Positions 44,239 through 55,991 are shown, counted from the first letter of the stretch. The stretch: DNA of 64,000 bases from Arthrobotrys musiformis (GCA_036971715.1 JAVHJL010000011.1:372001-436000); one strand, 5' to 3'. Notes: a model not told the origin generated them from the letters alone. Numbers and translations: made by a program.

Positions 44239-46225
44239 CTAACAATCCTTCGACCAGAATCGCTTGGCGTACTCTGGCAAGAAATCGTTCGATGTGAAGC
44301 TAGGTGGCATGTAGTACTCCACATCAGCAGCGCTATAGTTCTCACCAGCCTTAGCCAAGGCGGTCAAAACGTAGCTCCTGATGAAGTCATAGAAGACAAC
44401 ATCAACTGTCTCTGGCGTGCTGCCATCAGCTGGGAATCCACCTTGAGCCATGATATCATTCGTAGTACGATAGAATGGGATGGCAGAGTGGGGGGTATCA
44501 TCACCGTCAGTGCCGAAGTCGTCCTTGGTAATGTATCCTGGGTTAACGACCTCCTGGCGACGGATGATGGTCTTACGCTTGACGAGACCGGAGTTGAATT
44601 GGGCACCATCGAGTGGGCAGGCATCAATGGAGCGGGGGAGGAAAGATCGGTGCTCACGGTCCATATCACGTTTCTGTGGAGCACCGTTGTTGAGAAGGTC
44701 CAGAAGCTGGGCAGCAGCAGCGTACGGGACGTTAGGGATATACTGGAAGGCATTGGTGAATGGAGCAACGATGAAGCTGTCGTCATAGGTGAAACGTCCC
44801 TTGATGAGATCGAAACGGAAACCACCGGTGTTGACAAAGATCATACGTGCGGTATCCTTGCGTTCCTCATTGACAATAACAGCAGAGAGAGCCTTTTGAA
44901 CGAGGGGGTAGATGCTGAGCTCACTAGTCTGAGGAGCGCAGGAAAGGCAGTAGGTCTGGGGAGCGCAGCCGTAAAGGTCGGTGAGATTGAGACGGTGGCG
45001 TTCATCCCAGATTTCATCAGTAACAGATTCACCACGAGGGGTATCAAAAGTGCGGACGTTATCGGAGTGGTATTCGAAGGAGAGACGGTTCCAATCAATA
45101 TAACGACGGGCGTATGAAAGATAAGAAGTAGTACCATTGACGGCTGGGCGGGAAGGATTTGGGACACCGGCGGGCTTGTGCTTGCCAGTTCCGGCCTCAA
45201 TACCGGACATAGCAAACCAACCAAGAGTCTCGCAGTAACGACCAGGCTCGAGAGCAGTGCTGGAGTTGTCGTAGACCTTGAAGTCACGAGTATGGCTGTG
45301 GCCACCGAAGAACTGGATGGGAGTATTGGGGTGAACCTTCCTGATAGCCTCACGGATAACCGGGAAAGTCGAGGTAGAGCTGCGGACGGAGCCAAGGACC
45401 AAGAAGAGGTCGATTGGCTCAGGGGTGTTAATAGCATCAAGGAACCACTGCTGCTGGACCATATCCTTGGCCTTGATGATCTTGGAGTTATTGGCATTGC
45501 TGGTGAAGTCGAAGAGAACACCGAAGGCCATGATACGGACACCGAAGTAGGTGGTGAAGTACTTGTGTGTGCGGCCAATGTACTTGAACTTTCCATCCTT
45601 GGGGTCCATGATTTGGACATTGCTGGTCAAGTATCTTGATCGGTAGAACTTGGCGAAGTTCTCGAAGACATCGAAGGCGACATCTGCGACGTAGAGTTCG
45701 TGGTTACCTGCGCGATCATATTATATTAGCTTCCAGGCTCCAATACACAATTATAAACACACGGTGAAGCAGCTTACCGATAGTGAGAAGATCGTAGTCC
45801 AAGTTCTGGAAAATGGGCAAGCTGACTTCTCCGTTCACACCGCCCAACTTGGCAGTGGCGTCCGAAAGACCGGAACCATCGTGCAAGTCACCGGAGTCGA
45901 CGACGAGGAAGTCAACCCCCAACTTCCTAGCCTTATACCTCATATGTCTGATGAAGCTGACATAATCACCCCAATCTGCGCCATAGTTCTCTTCCTTAAC
46001 GTGTCCCATCAGCCAACCGTGAGTATCGGATGTATGCGCAAAGGTAAGTTGACCCCATGGCAGAGGTCCCCTTGGTCCGTTAATAGCCGGAAGAGCATCT
46101 GGCTGCATACGCGGTTGGAGGAGTCGGGCACGTCGAACCATTTCCACATCGCCGGTTCCAGTGCAGCCACCGCAGGCGAGGGCGGTGGACGAAAGCCCGA
46201 GCCCGAGAACAAGAGATCTTAACAT
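44239..46225 (-). CDS. Secreted calcineurin-like metallophosphatase (YHR202W/5'-nucleotidase type), 638 aa, one metal ligand missing
   Basis: Exon 1 (46225-45778) and exon 2 (45707-44239) join in phase 1 across a 70-nt intron (GTAAGC..GCAG), restoring GNHELY. The start is the ATG at 46225; the frame is open further upstream but lacks ATG. The N-terminus MLRSLVLGLGLSSTALA is a signal peptide followed by CGGC. Metal-site motifs: SDTH (66-69), GDLHDG (112-117), GNHE (150-153) and GGHSH (284-288). In the family a GH pair precedes the last motif by about 30 residues; here that place reads LVLGSVRSS (about 252-260), so the histidine is replaced by serine and the loop is short. The C-terminal half (YCETLGWFAMSG, CAPQTYCLSC, FVNTGGFRFDL) matches the fungal family. 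It probably hydrolyses phosphoesters in the secretory pathway or outside; with the ligand missing, activity may be altered. Confidence 0.9.
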
Positions 46226-48750
46226 CTTGCTAGAGGTACGTGATGTATATATCGAGAACGTCAACGAGTGTGTTTGTGCGTGTCCGTGTGGAGTATCCGC
46301 TGAGGCGCCGAAGGGGAGTCTCGGAGTCGCTGGCCAAACAAGAGGACTGGAGAAATCCGAAGGGGAGACGAGCGTCTTATATATACTGTGATTACCTGCA
46401 GTCGCAGTCACTCGGTCAAATCGAGTAAGTACTTAGTGACGACTCCAGATCGACTAACCTCTCAGCTAACCACTTGCACTTAGCCAGTCTGCACCACATA
46501 GTACAGCCCGGCGCTGGAACCCGAAACTTGTGACAGCTGCAGTCGACCAATCTTCCACGCGTAGTTTGGAAGCAAAATGGAAGGACATGCAGGTTCCACG
46601 CCAGGAGCCCACGCCGTGGAACAGGTCCGTTGTCAGAGGAAGGTCGAATATCTCTTCGGCGCTGCGCTTGGGATGAGACAGGAAGGAAGCTCTGCCTCGC
46701 TGTGACGCCGAAAAGATGTGGTTTTGGATGGCCCTGCAGAGCTGCAGAGTGCGATCCAGGTTTGGACCGGTTCGTGACCTTGCATGAATGACTGCCTTCG
46801 TGCATGGAGCCCCTTGCTTGTGGGCCCGGAGCAACATCGGCACTAACATGGGCTAGCGTGCCTGGAGACTTCGAAGCGATTGGTCGGATCGCGGTGGTTT
46901 CACCCGAACAGACACAACTTCCTTCCCGTTCGGTGTCACTAATTTACTCTCGCACAGGGGTCACCCCCGGGGAACCAACACAGCCCCGGATATAGCGTAC
47001 ACATCCTTCTAGTCGATATTTAAAATCGATTGTGTATATTACACCGAAAAACGCATGTTTTCGAGTTCTACAAAGGCGAGGGCCGGTATTTCGGTACGAT
47101 AAGAGCAGTGGAATAAAGTTTCCAGGAAGCCAAGAAATATAACTCTATCTATCGATATATTTCTACTACCCTGAACGAGGAGGTCAACAGCTTCCGCCAG
47201 TCCCAAGGCCTTGGATATACTCTCGGCTCTTATCAGAATGAAATTCCGATACCGATACCGGTATGTGCCTTCCAGCTATATATTAGGAGCCCAGCTATTA
47301 TTGTGCTTGGCCACCCACGTGGAACTATGCGAACTTGATTCATGTTGTTCTGAATCTCGAGAAGTGAGCCTCGGTATATCCATGTTCTGCTGATAAAGGA
47401 GTCGACTGGAAGTGTATAACAATATAGCATGAATGGAGGCGTACACTATTAGCACTAGGCTAATACAGGTTGTACAGTAAGCCGGTGTGCGGTAGGCTTG
47501 CTGTATATAGGCTAACTACGATTCATGGGAGTCTCATATGGAAACAAACGATACTCATAGCACATCGAGCACGTATGCTCAAATCATAGGAGCATATATA
47601 TTGCATAAATTAATACGCATTGCAATATGTCCCTAGTTCTGTTTTCTTGGGGGCGGGGGTCCCAGTTCCCAGCAAAGAACCAAAGACACAACAATGTACC
47701 ATAGACTCAAGATCCATCCTACCTGATATCTGATCTAAATAGTTCGAAATTACTGCAATTAACGGGCTGTCTGTGACAGGAGATTGGTCTCTGCAGATAT
47801 ATAAGGCTATATACCCACTCTGGGTATATGGTGATAAGCGCGGCGATCAACTAGGCCGGCCAGCTGGTTGCGACTTAACCCTTCATGCTCGAGTTTGACC
47901 TTGCCTTTGCTTTTCGCTGAGCATAGGCTACTCTCGGTCCTAGGGCCACACACGGTTTGATAAATTCACAGGGCCTTGAGGCTTGAATTCGAAGACACTC
48001 TCTACGGTCCTGCGGCATACAGAATTGACCACAAAATGTAATCAAAGGATTTAAATTTTCATGCTCACCACGAGAGTTTGAGAGCTCTATAGCTTCAAGT
48101 CTTTTATTGGGGATGCAGAACCTGTCGATCGACATGCATGACGCTCGCGAATTTCATGACATTGGCGAGTGGTTAAATCCGAGTGACATTGCAATGACAA
48201 TTTGCGAGGACTTCATCAATGAAGCATGTTCATTAAATTTATAAGAATCTCAGTATAATACTTGTCTCGAGGTTTTAGCTTCATAGTTTATAGCGGCTCC
48301 CATGTTACCGTTATCGTTTCATGGCTTAAAATATAAATATTTTTTACGAGCTCTTCGTACTGTATATCGTGTTATATCTATTGATATTTAGTCAAATGCG
48401 TCGAAAGGCTTGTATTATATATATCAAACTTATGGAGCGTACCCCGACTAGAATTAATTCAGGATATATATACCTTCTTGAGTGCCTATGTATTTATATT
48501 AGGTACTAGCTATCGATATCAACTGATACCACAATTCAGAATTTTCATTGGTCTCAACACTTTGTCATGTTGGATTGTAGCTCCGGCCGGGGAACCTATC
48601 CCGGGGACCACCAGTTCGGGGCAAGTAACCTCAAACTCGGTTCGGCAGGCGCCGAAGTTTAGAAAAAGACAGCCACTGCACAGTTATTCCCCCTCCTGCT
48701 ATCAAATGTCGTAACAATGCATAACATCTTAACGACTGCCTAACTTATAA

Positions 48751-48761
48751 CCCCCCCCCCC
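48751..48761 (+). repeat. Poly-C run (11 C)
   Basis: An uninterrupted run of 11 C, unusual in this AT-leaning neighbourhood and likely to vary in length. Confidence 0.85.
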
Positions 48762-48798
48762 AGTCCATTACCTTCCCCACAAAGGCCTTAAACACAGG

Positions 48799-49332
48799 TT
48801 ATGTCTCTGTTCCTTTTTTCTTTTTCGCATGAGTGAAACCAGGTCCAATCGGTTGGCGGTGTGCGCGACCGCAGAGACAGATCTGCACAGACACCACCAT
48901 AAGGCCCTTGTCTTTCGGGTGTGGCACCACCTCCACAATGACAAAATGCGCCTTCCGGAAGAAGCTTGAATTTCCAAGATTCCTTTTGGCGTTCTTCCTT
49001 CCTGCATGTTCTTTTCGCGGCGGGAGGGGCTTGTGGAGTCCTTTTTGTTTGCGGTGGGTACTATACGGTAGATAGATCAAATTCATTGGAAAAACTCGGG
49101 GTTCCGGTCTAGAGGTTCCAAGGCTACTCCAGTAGACTGTTGATATGCGTTGGTTTAGACTTTCTCGTTGAAAGATAAGGGTTGTAAGGCTAGTGGTTAG
49201 TTCAGGTACTAAGATATCTCGGACGCCAATGCCCATGTTGAATCTCGGAATAGAACGTCGTCTTTGGAAGGTGGCGAATGAACTTGTTATCTCTTGGTAT
49301 GGGCTGAATCTTTGAAGCTCGAACGGTGGCAT
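48799..49332 (-). CDS. Weak candidate gene, 177 aa, unrecognised
   Basis: An ATG-started frame (MPPFELQRFSPYQEIT...) without introns. The composition is mixed with basic stretches (RKEHAGRKNAKRN, a KKKKGTE end) and a hydrophobic piece HFVIVEVVPHP. I see no family signature, signal peptide or membrane helix. Its length exceeds most chance frames around it, but that is the only support, apart from it lying in a gene desert. Confidence 0.22.
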   Translation of the reverse strand: MPPFELQRFSPYQEITSSFATFQRRRSIPRFNMGIGVRDILVPELTTSLTTLIFQRESLNQRISTVYWSSLGTSRPEPRVFPMNLIYLPYSTHRKQKGLHKPLPPRKEHAGRKNAKRNLGNSSFFRKAHFVIVEVVPHPKDKGLMVVSVQICLCGRAHRQPIGPGFTHAKKKKGTET

Positions 49333-49683
49333 AGAAGTAGATTAGGGGCATTGATATCAGTTCAAAGTACCATGCATTCGACAGCTAGCTAGTATTGACC
49401 CCCATCAAGCAGGATATGCGCATTTACGACGCCTCTTTGGATTACATTTAATTGGTATCCCATTGGCATATCGACACTCCTCCAATATCAATCAGCCCGT
49501 ATCACAATGTGCACAAACACCCCTCCACAATTGGCCGAAAAGCCTCCAATCGTTAAGTTTTTTTTGTATAAAATCTCCATTGACGCAGTGAAAATTCACA
49601 CATCGGATGTCCCAGTTCACGTAAACAATAGCATCGTCGACATCGATATCGGCGAAAACGCTTTTCTTTTAGGGTTTTGACTT

Positions 49684-50000
49684 CTAGGCTGACGCCTGTA
49701 TATAGAAATTGATCTGATCTGGCGGGTGTCCACGATCCCAGCACAACCCAATAAAACCAACAACGTGGGGGGGTTTAAACACGCATCCCTGGTGTTTTAT
49801 ATAGACGCAAGATCCATTGTCGAATTTCGAACCCGGGTTTTCCCCAGCCGTGGGATTCTTAGCTGGTATATCGATCCAAGCTGGTGGGGCATCCGGAATT
49901 CCCCGCCGTGTATCTTTTCCACTGAAACGGTTGTGCAATAGCAATATAAACCATGATATACCACAAGAACACGGGGACCATGACACGTGAAAAGCTTAGA
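49684..50000 (-). pseudogene. Possible frame-disrupted small secreted cysteine protein
   Basis: On the minus strand a frame begins MVPVFLWYIMVYIAIAQP (signal-peptide-like, from about 49980) and stops after 40 residues at a TAA near 49860. In the frame one base away, open through the same place, the sequence continues with PAWIDIPAKNPTAGENP, then GSCVYIKHQGCVF and GFIGLCWDRGHPPDQ, ending at a TAG (49684). The second frame has three spaced Cys and looks like the body of a small secreted protein but has no ATG of its own. No suitable intron joins the two. Either a one-base frameshift broke the gene or the resemblance is chance. Confidence 0.25.
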
Positions 50001-50726
50001 GGTCGTCTACAAACCGGGTGGCGAAGTGGAAAAGTATGTGCAAGTTCAACGGTTTCCATGCATCTGCAAAGCAACAACCAAGGGTCTCGCTTTAAGCGGA
50101 GGGGATGTCTTACACTTTAGATACCGTTTTTCTGCAGATTTCGTACTCGTTTATATCAGGCAACAGCATTTCGATATCAAATAACTATCTACTTTTTACA
50201 GCCAAATATATTTCCCAAATCCGTTCGGCTCGCTCCGACAAATGGTAAAACGGCTTATCAGTAATCCTCTAGTTGTATTTATCTAGACCACGGCCAATGA
50301 TCCCGTGCTCCGGGGTTAACCTTTGCAATCTTCCCTGTGGCGCCCTCGGTATTGAGATTCAATCTTCTTGGGCATGGCCGTTGGATCTGATACAGCCTAG
50401 GACCCTACAGCGTTCTGTTAGTCTACTGGATAACTAAAAGGTGATGAACTCATGTTGAATAAGTGACAATATATAATTTCATGGATAGAATGCTTAGAGC
50501 CACAAAACTTAGACCCTACCAAGATGTCTATAGGCTGGCCGTAAATGCAACGATAAAAGAAATTAAAGAAAAAAATAAAATAGATATTTACAACCACCAT
50601 ACAAATTGATGTTAAAAATACGAAGTCCCGATTAAAAAGGGCCGTGACATGGTGAAATGGTGAGCCGTTAACGTTCTAATCCTACTCAGTGCTCATTCTC
50701 TATATCTTCTGGACGAAAAGTCTTGT

Positions 50727-52916
50727 CTATTGTTGTTGGCATGTATGATTAGCGTCATCAGATCCGTTGTCGTTGTTACTAGGAAATCCAAATAGCTGAG
50801 CCGCGGTCTGGAGGCCAACTGAAGATGCCGGTATAAGTATGGGCCCATTTGTAGATGGGCCAGCAGTAGAAGGTCCAGCAGTTGGAGGTCCAGAGGTTGA
50901 GGCCCCAGCAGTCGGAGCTCCAACGGCAGGGTTTGGAACTCCGGCGGGAGCCCCAGGCCCTGGGTTTACACCTACGTCCAATGCGCCTGGCAACAAATTT
51001 CTGATAATATTTTGGACAGTGGCTGGTTGTCCCTCCATAGCCGCAGTGTCGAGCATGTTTCCGGGGACTATAAAGTCCTGTACAATGACCGATCCGGGAG
51101 CGAAGTTAGTGGATGGGGCGGCGCCGGGCATGACCAAATGCCCTGTTGGGTCTGCATGTGCGAACTGAAACCTCGACGGTGGGTTGCCCTGGAGTGTATA
51201 TGTTCGAGGGAGTGCACTCGGCATTGGGAAAGGGGGAATAATGCCGGTAAGCCCAGCGGGGAGTGCTGGGAGTGGTATTGGGAGTTGGGGTCCCATAGGC
51301 CCGATACCAATATGCCCAATGTGGCCCATGGGCCCTATTCCAGTATCGTCATCGTCGTCGAAATCATCATCAAGGTCGTCCCAAACATTAATTGGCCAAT
51401 CGCCATGGTCTGAATGGCCATCAGAGCTATCGGAGTCATCGTTGTCGCCGCCGCCGAAGAAAGGGAAAGTATTTGGGTCCCGGCGATGTGACTCGCTGGC
51501 GGCCTTAGGGTCGAGTAACTTGGCCTCAAAGTCCACGATCATATCTAGCGCCTCCCAATATGTGGTTGAGACTAGTGGTTTTTTCCCTGATGGTTGCACT
51601 TCGCATTTATGCTTCCTGTCGCGAACATGGCCCTGGACCTTGAATATGTGTGGCATTTTCCCGACTAGAGCAACCCTCCTGTCAACAGTTTTAGTATGGA
51701 AAGAAAATGTCTCCAGCGCCAACTCCTCCTTAAGGAGCGAGAAGATTGTTGACCATGTTTGGGGTGTTTCTTGGAGGACACAATCTTCAAACATAAGATG
51801 GCGAAGGGTAGATTTGTGGGGGCGCAATAGAACTTCGATAAGCTCGTCTGGAACAAAGGGTATTCCGATGAACTCGAGCCTTTTGATCCGGGGCAAAGTT
51901 ATTTCCATCTTTTTCAGGAAAAAAGTGGGTTCATATCTCCTTCCTTCAGGTCGTATCCAGACATGAAGGTTATTGGTGTTAAGTTCCGGCAGGATCTCAG
52001 CAAAGTTGAGCCTCAGCTTTTCGATATTGGGGACAGTGTTGGTTAGGAATTCCGGCAGGCACTGAAGCTCTCCTTCGGTGAGCTTTATCGGACCGAATTC
52101 GTCAAAATCTCGATGATCTTCCGGGGGCCAAGGGTAGCAGAGGTTCATCTCAAGAACTCGTAGGTTCTCAAGAGGTTTGGCGAGGCGGTTAATATGCCTC
52201 CTATGGCTGTCGAACCAACCAAGTGAAGTATACATGTATGCGTGTCGTGGAGTGTCAACAAGGATTTCCTTGATACGGCAAGGTGCATGTTTTAAGGCCG
52301 ACATGACGTAAAAGAGCAAGGTCGTCATCCTGTCTCGTCTTTGTCGTACAGAATGATCCTTGTAAAAGGCCATGAACTGCTCTTTATACTCTGGCGTTGC
52401 TGAAAGGGGGTAGTGTTTTGCCAGAGCCTTCTCGTTGGGGATTCCATGACGGTCGACGAATTCGATAACTTCAAGGTTTGGTAGATTTTGAAGTGCCGCG
52501 AATATTAAAGCCTGATCCTCACTTTGCTTGAGACCTTCGAAGTTATGGCAGTCGAAAGCAAAGCAAGTCCGGTTGAAGAGCTTGGGGGGCCTAAGTTCTT
52601 CTTCCTCATCGTCGTCCCCAAGAGAATTTAACAAGAGGTTAGGCCTGATGTGAACATAAGGAGATGCAACATCGATTCGAAGATGTTTAAGACGGAGGTT
52701 AGCACCACTGGGATGTCGAGTCAGTTCAAATAGAGCTTCGAGATCTGGTATGGTAGCAAAGTATGTTCGGCATTTGAACAGTGCCTCCTCGTGGATTCCT
52801 GCGGCTTTTTCGTTGAGCTCGCGGCAGGCTAGCCTCAACGACTTGATGTCGTCGGCTGGGATGTGCCCCACTATAAGGAAGAGGACCTCCAATGGGATTG
52901 ACAAGATATCCGCCAT
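50727..52916 (-). CDS. Long F-box protein, diverged cluster member G, 729 aa
   Basis: Intronless, ATG at 52916. It opens MADILSIPLEVLFLIVGHI with the F-box (about 5-48, ADDIKSLRLACRELNEKA), then IHEEALFKCRTYFATIPDL and HPSGANLRLKHLRIDVASPY, the same signature as members A-F. The middle keeps an LRR-like block (LPRIKRLEFIGIPFVPDEL, then FEDCVLQETPQTW), but the NLFYP motif is reduced to KHYPLSATP. After about residue 490 a tail unlike the others begins: an acidic run (DDDFDDDDD), a GPMGHIGHIGIGPMG repeat, and Pro/Gly/Thr-rich repeats of the type AGPSTAGPST. The FW motif is absent. The tail looks disordered. A substrate adaptor role is inferred from the F-box; the tail may add a separate interaction surface. 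Confidence 0.87.
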   Translation of the reverse strand: MADILSIPLEVLFLIVGHIPADDIKSLRLACRELNEKAAGIHEEALFKCRTYFATIPDLEALFELTRHPSGANLRLKHLRIDVASPYVHIRPNLLLNSLGDDDEEEELRPPKLFNRTCFAFDCHNFEGLKQSEDQALIFAALQNLPNLEVIEFVDRHGIPNEKALAKHYPLSATPEYKEQFMAFYKDHSVRQRRDRMTTLLFYVMSALKHAPCRIKEILVDTPRHAYMYTSLGWFDSHRRHINRLAKPLENLRVLEMNLCYPWPPEDHRDFDEFGPIKLTEGELQCLPEFLTNTVPNIEKLRLNFAEILPELNTNNLHVWIRPEGRRYEPTFFLKKMEITLPRIKRLEFIGIPFVPDELIEVLLRPHKSTLRHLMFEDCVLQETPQTWSTIFSLLKEELALETFSFHTKTVDRRVALVGKMPHIFKVQGHVRDRKHKCEVQPSGKKPLVSTTYWEALDMIVDFEAKLLDPKAASESHRRDPNTFPFFGGGDNDDSDSSDGHSDHGDWPINVWDDLDDDFDDDDDTGIGPMGHIGHIGIGPMGPQLPIPLPALPAGLTGIIPPFPMPSALPRTYTLQGNPPSRFQFAHADPTGHLVMPGAAPSTNFAPGSVIVQDFIVPGNMLDTAAMEGQPATVQNIIRNLLPGALDVGVNPGPGAPAGVPNPAVGAPTAGASTSGPPTAGPSTAGPSTNGPILIPASSVGLQTAAQLFGFPSNNDNGSDDANHTCQQQ

Positions 52917-53814
52917 TGCGCACTATTAGCCCTGCAAGCGCCTACTGTCGTGCGAGATCCTTAGCTGAGATGAGATGATAGGAAGAGGAGAAACGGCGAG
53001 ACTGAGCAGATGGCGTCAGGTCGAGTCCAAGTTCAGCCTCCCGACGACACGCGTGGAGAAGGCTGACTAGAACGAAGGAGGTTAATCAAGGGAAACACCT
53101 GCATAAGCGAATGCAGAATTGGGCCGAGAGACAAGGACTGGCTCTGTTAATTTAGCCCGCTGATCTAGAATCCAGCTCAAGGTGCGAGGCGAAGAGATTC
53201 GGAGTCGTGAAGATACAACGATGGAAATCAATCGATGGCCATTGTCTGGGGTCGTGAATTGAACAAGAGAAGGATCACACTCTCCTGCCCTCGGCTATCT
53301 TTCATTTCTCTGATTGTCTCCATGTTAGTTAGCGTTCGCCGCACCGCGTCGCGTCGTCGGGGAATCGGCAAACGTTCCTTGTCAATTAGCTGTCATTTGA
53401 CGTTGAGAGAAACATTCGCCTGTGCTGTGGCGGTAGTCTCGATATACTGTGGCGGTGCGCCAACTCACAAGATGCAACGATTCACGAATCAAGCTATGAG
53501 GATACCTATATCTAGTTTAGTGGTAAATTACGGAAGTCCAAGTTATGCCGCCCATAGCTATCGATATCATCTTCACGGATTAAGTATTTTGCAAGTTGAT
53601 ATATATCTAAATATCAATGAGAATTAAGGTAGAAATATTTTAAAATATGTATGTGGACATTAAAGCTTAGACAAAGGGCGCGCTACCATGTATCATAATG
53701 AAGATAGAGAACTATAGAAGAAAGATCGTGGAATGTTCCATCTCAATCAATCGATGCTATTCTCGTAGCAAGAAGTCACAGCGCAGACCCTATTTCTTTC
53801 CAAACATCTTCCAC
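52917..53814. other. Gap between F-box gene G and the thioredoxin gene
   Basis: About 900 bases holding the promoter of member G. A 130-codon plus frame at 53235-53627 has no recognisable content. No gene supported. Confidence 0.5.
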
Positions 53815-54204
53815 TCAGAGGTTCTGGAGAATAGTAGCCCTGAGCAGCCCATCATTCGACCCAACGACCTCGGCGACCTTAACCCCTCCACGGTACAACA
53901 AAAAGGTGGGCACAGTTCTAACCCCATAGATCTGATTACACCTCGGTACCTTATCGATATCAATCTGAACGGCGACCATGCTGTGATCAGCATACTGGTT
54001 CGCCATGACCGCGAATTTATCCTTCATGAATTTGCAAGGACCGCACCATAGCGCGGTGAAGTTGAGGACGACGAGGTTCGGGAGGTTGGTAAAGCTTCTG
54101 AGCTCTTCGAGGTTCGTGGCCTCGGAAACGGTGCTGAGGGCGCAGGAGAGGGGGGACTGGTTTTGTCCCATCGGGTGCTCGACGTTGGCTTCTGGGTGAC
54201 CCAT
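53815..54204 (-). CDS. Thioredoxin, 129 aa
   Basis: I chose the ATG at 54204 (MGHPEANVEHPMG); the frame is open 69 codons further upstream, but that part is leader-like in composition (His, Tyr and Pro from a CA/TA-rich leader). Thioredoxin fold landmarks: VVLNFTALWCGPCKFM with the active-site WCGPC (53-57), VDID-type strand VQIDIDKVP, and VRTVPTFLLYRGG with the cis-proline at 99. The length is normal plus an N-terminal extension of about 20 residues without an obvious targeting signal. It reduces protein disulfides with electrons from thioredoxin reductase, probably in the cytosol. No introns. Only the exact start is in doubt. Confidence 0.95.
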   Translation of the reverse strand: MGHPEANVEHPMGQNQSPLSCALSTVSEATNLEELRSFTNLPNLVVLNFTALWCGPCKFMKDKFAVMANQYADHSMVAVQIDIDKVPRCNQIYGVRTVPTFLLYRGGVKVAEVVGSNDGLLRATILQNL

Positions 54205-55991
54205 TGTTATAACGTTGATTGGGAGATGTGTATATATAAGATATGTGTGAGGATAAAGGTATAAGTATCCCGGGTGTGTGTAATGTTTGGAGCTTAGATG
54301 ATTGAAGTGGTCTGTTTTGTGGATGCTGGTAGTGAATTTTGAAAACTTCTGGCTTCGATATACGGGCCATATATACCCGAGTTCTAGCTTGATGAAGTTC
54401 AACCTCATCAACTCCCACTAATCACGAAGCGATGGGCCATCTCAGCGCTAGCAAGATCTTAAGATCCTTCCGGCACTCTTACTTCCGCGATCGATTGGTC
54501 GATATCCCATCTATATGATGCCACGTATGATAAATTACTTGCATTTATGGCCATGGTCTGCATCAACCCGATATATTTACTCATTTCCTTAGAGTGAATT
54601 AATTAACTGCGCGACATCATGAGCGGAGCCGAAGGATAATTCGTCAGAAATACAAATTACTTTTGAAGCCATATCCTCATCATGATAAATGACGTTTCTA
54701 TATCTTCTACGGGACAGTCCCTGTTATTCGCCTTGAGTATAGTCGCTCGGTTGCATGCAGGGTCGCGGGGCTCCACGGATCCAATCCTTGGTTGAGAGAG
54801 ACATCGGACGGGATAATTGGGCCATAATCTTATAGAGGAGGAGAGGTCAAGAAGATAAAATTTCCGCGGACCCAACTGCTAATTGTTTGGCAATGTCTAT
54901 AAGGGAGGGTAGATAACGCGGAGGCTACAATTGCAAAGCTAACTTAACAGGAGAGGAGCTCCAGGGCCTAGCGCTACAGCTTGAGTTTTCATATCCTCGC
55001 TACAGACATAGCATGCATACAGCCCCCACAAGGTTTTTTTGTTCCTTTTTTTGCGGCTGTATATACTCAGACATGTAACTTCGAACTCACACGCATAGAA
55101 TCTGCATGCAAGCTGCACGCTGCAACTTTCGCCAACGTATGGAGGATCAAGCGTTGCTAACAGTCTTTTTGTTGCAATCCTTAGCGAGGTTGGGCGAGCG
55201 AACCAAAAGCTTTGGTTCCTAGAACCCACAGCTGTTTAAAGTTTGCGAGAGAGGTCTGAAAGCCACCAATGATGGATGCATTGCGACATTCCGTTTCATG
55301 CGCCTGAGCTGATTTGAGGGTACGCCTGAGCTCGAGACTACCACTCATATGGAGGACGATGTGCCGTGTCACATGCAGGAGAGATTTCGATCAAAGGTAC
55401 AGCATCTGCTTACACCGCTTTTGTCATCCTCGACGTCTGCTCTATTGGTTGTACGCAGGGAGTGACCCCAGACTACTCTATTGGACCACTTGATATCTTT
55501 AAGCAATCTCTCAATTACTGTCAATACAATTGAAACACCCGCCTTGAGAATGGATATTACTGGATCCCGAGTCTAGCGATTCATTCGAGATACTAGCCTT
55601 CGTATTTCTTTAGAGGGATACACGGTTCTGAACACAAGATAATTCTATGGACACTCCTCCGAAAGAACGGCAAGTTATCTCAACGCCTGCAAGTTTGACC
55701 ACATCATCACACTTCTTCATCAAACCGTTAGCCACTAAGAGAATTCATTCGACCCGTTCCACTTCCTTCCCTAATACTATCCTTTATTCTAATTTCAAAC
55801 GAGACAGGAAGACCCATAAGGTTCTATAACAAAACATTTTTGATTCAAGTTCTACAGGCCCGACTAGCTGGGTTCTTTCGTTATCCCCCTCACGCGACGA
55901 ACGCAAGGTATGCATCATTCATGTTTGCCCTTGCCGTTAAACTCCTGCGAGACTCGGTTGGAAAGTCTGGAGAGTCCTCACGAGCACAATA
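54205..55991. other. Intergenic region, no supported gene
   Basis: About 1.8 kb between the thioredoxin promoter and the 3' end of the BTB gene. The first 200 bases are the CA/TA-rich thioredoxin leader. Remaining frames are short (60-96 codons), mostly without ATG, and unrecognised. Confidence 0.45.

Larger units (their letters stand above)
46226..50726. other. 4.5 kb gene-poor region with scattered short frames
   Basis: No convincing gene apart from two weak candidates listed separately (48799-49332 and the disrupted frame near 49684-49980). An 86-codon minus frame at 47875-48135 has five Cys and an ATG but no recognisable family. Much of the stretch (47000-48500, 50200-50690) is AT-rich with TATATA runs. 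A run of 11 C lies at 48751-48761. Confidence 0.4.

Noticed and set aside
44443..45117. 224-codon plus-strand frame
   Set aside because: Antisense shadow of the metallophosphatase gene, as are further frames at 44364-44837 and 44841-45639.
51184..51966. 260-codon plus-strand frame
   Set aside because: Antisense to F-box gene G, overlapping its tail repeats, without independent signature.
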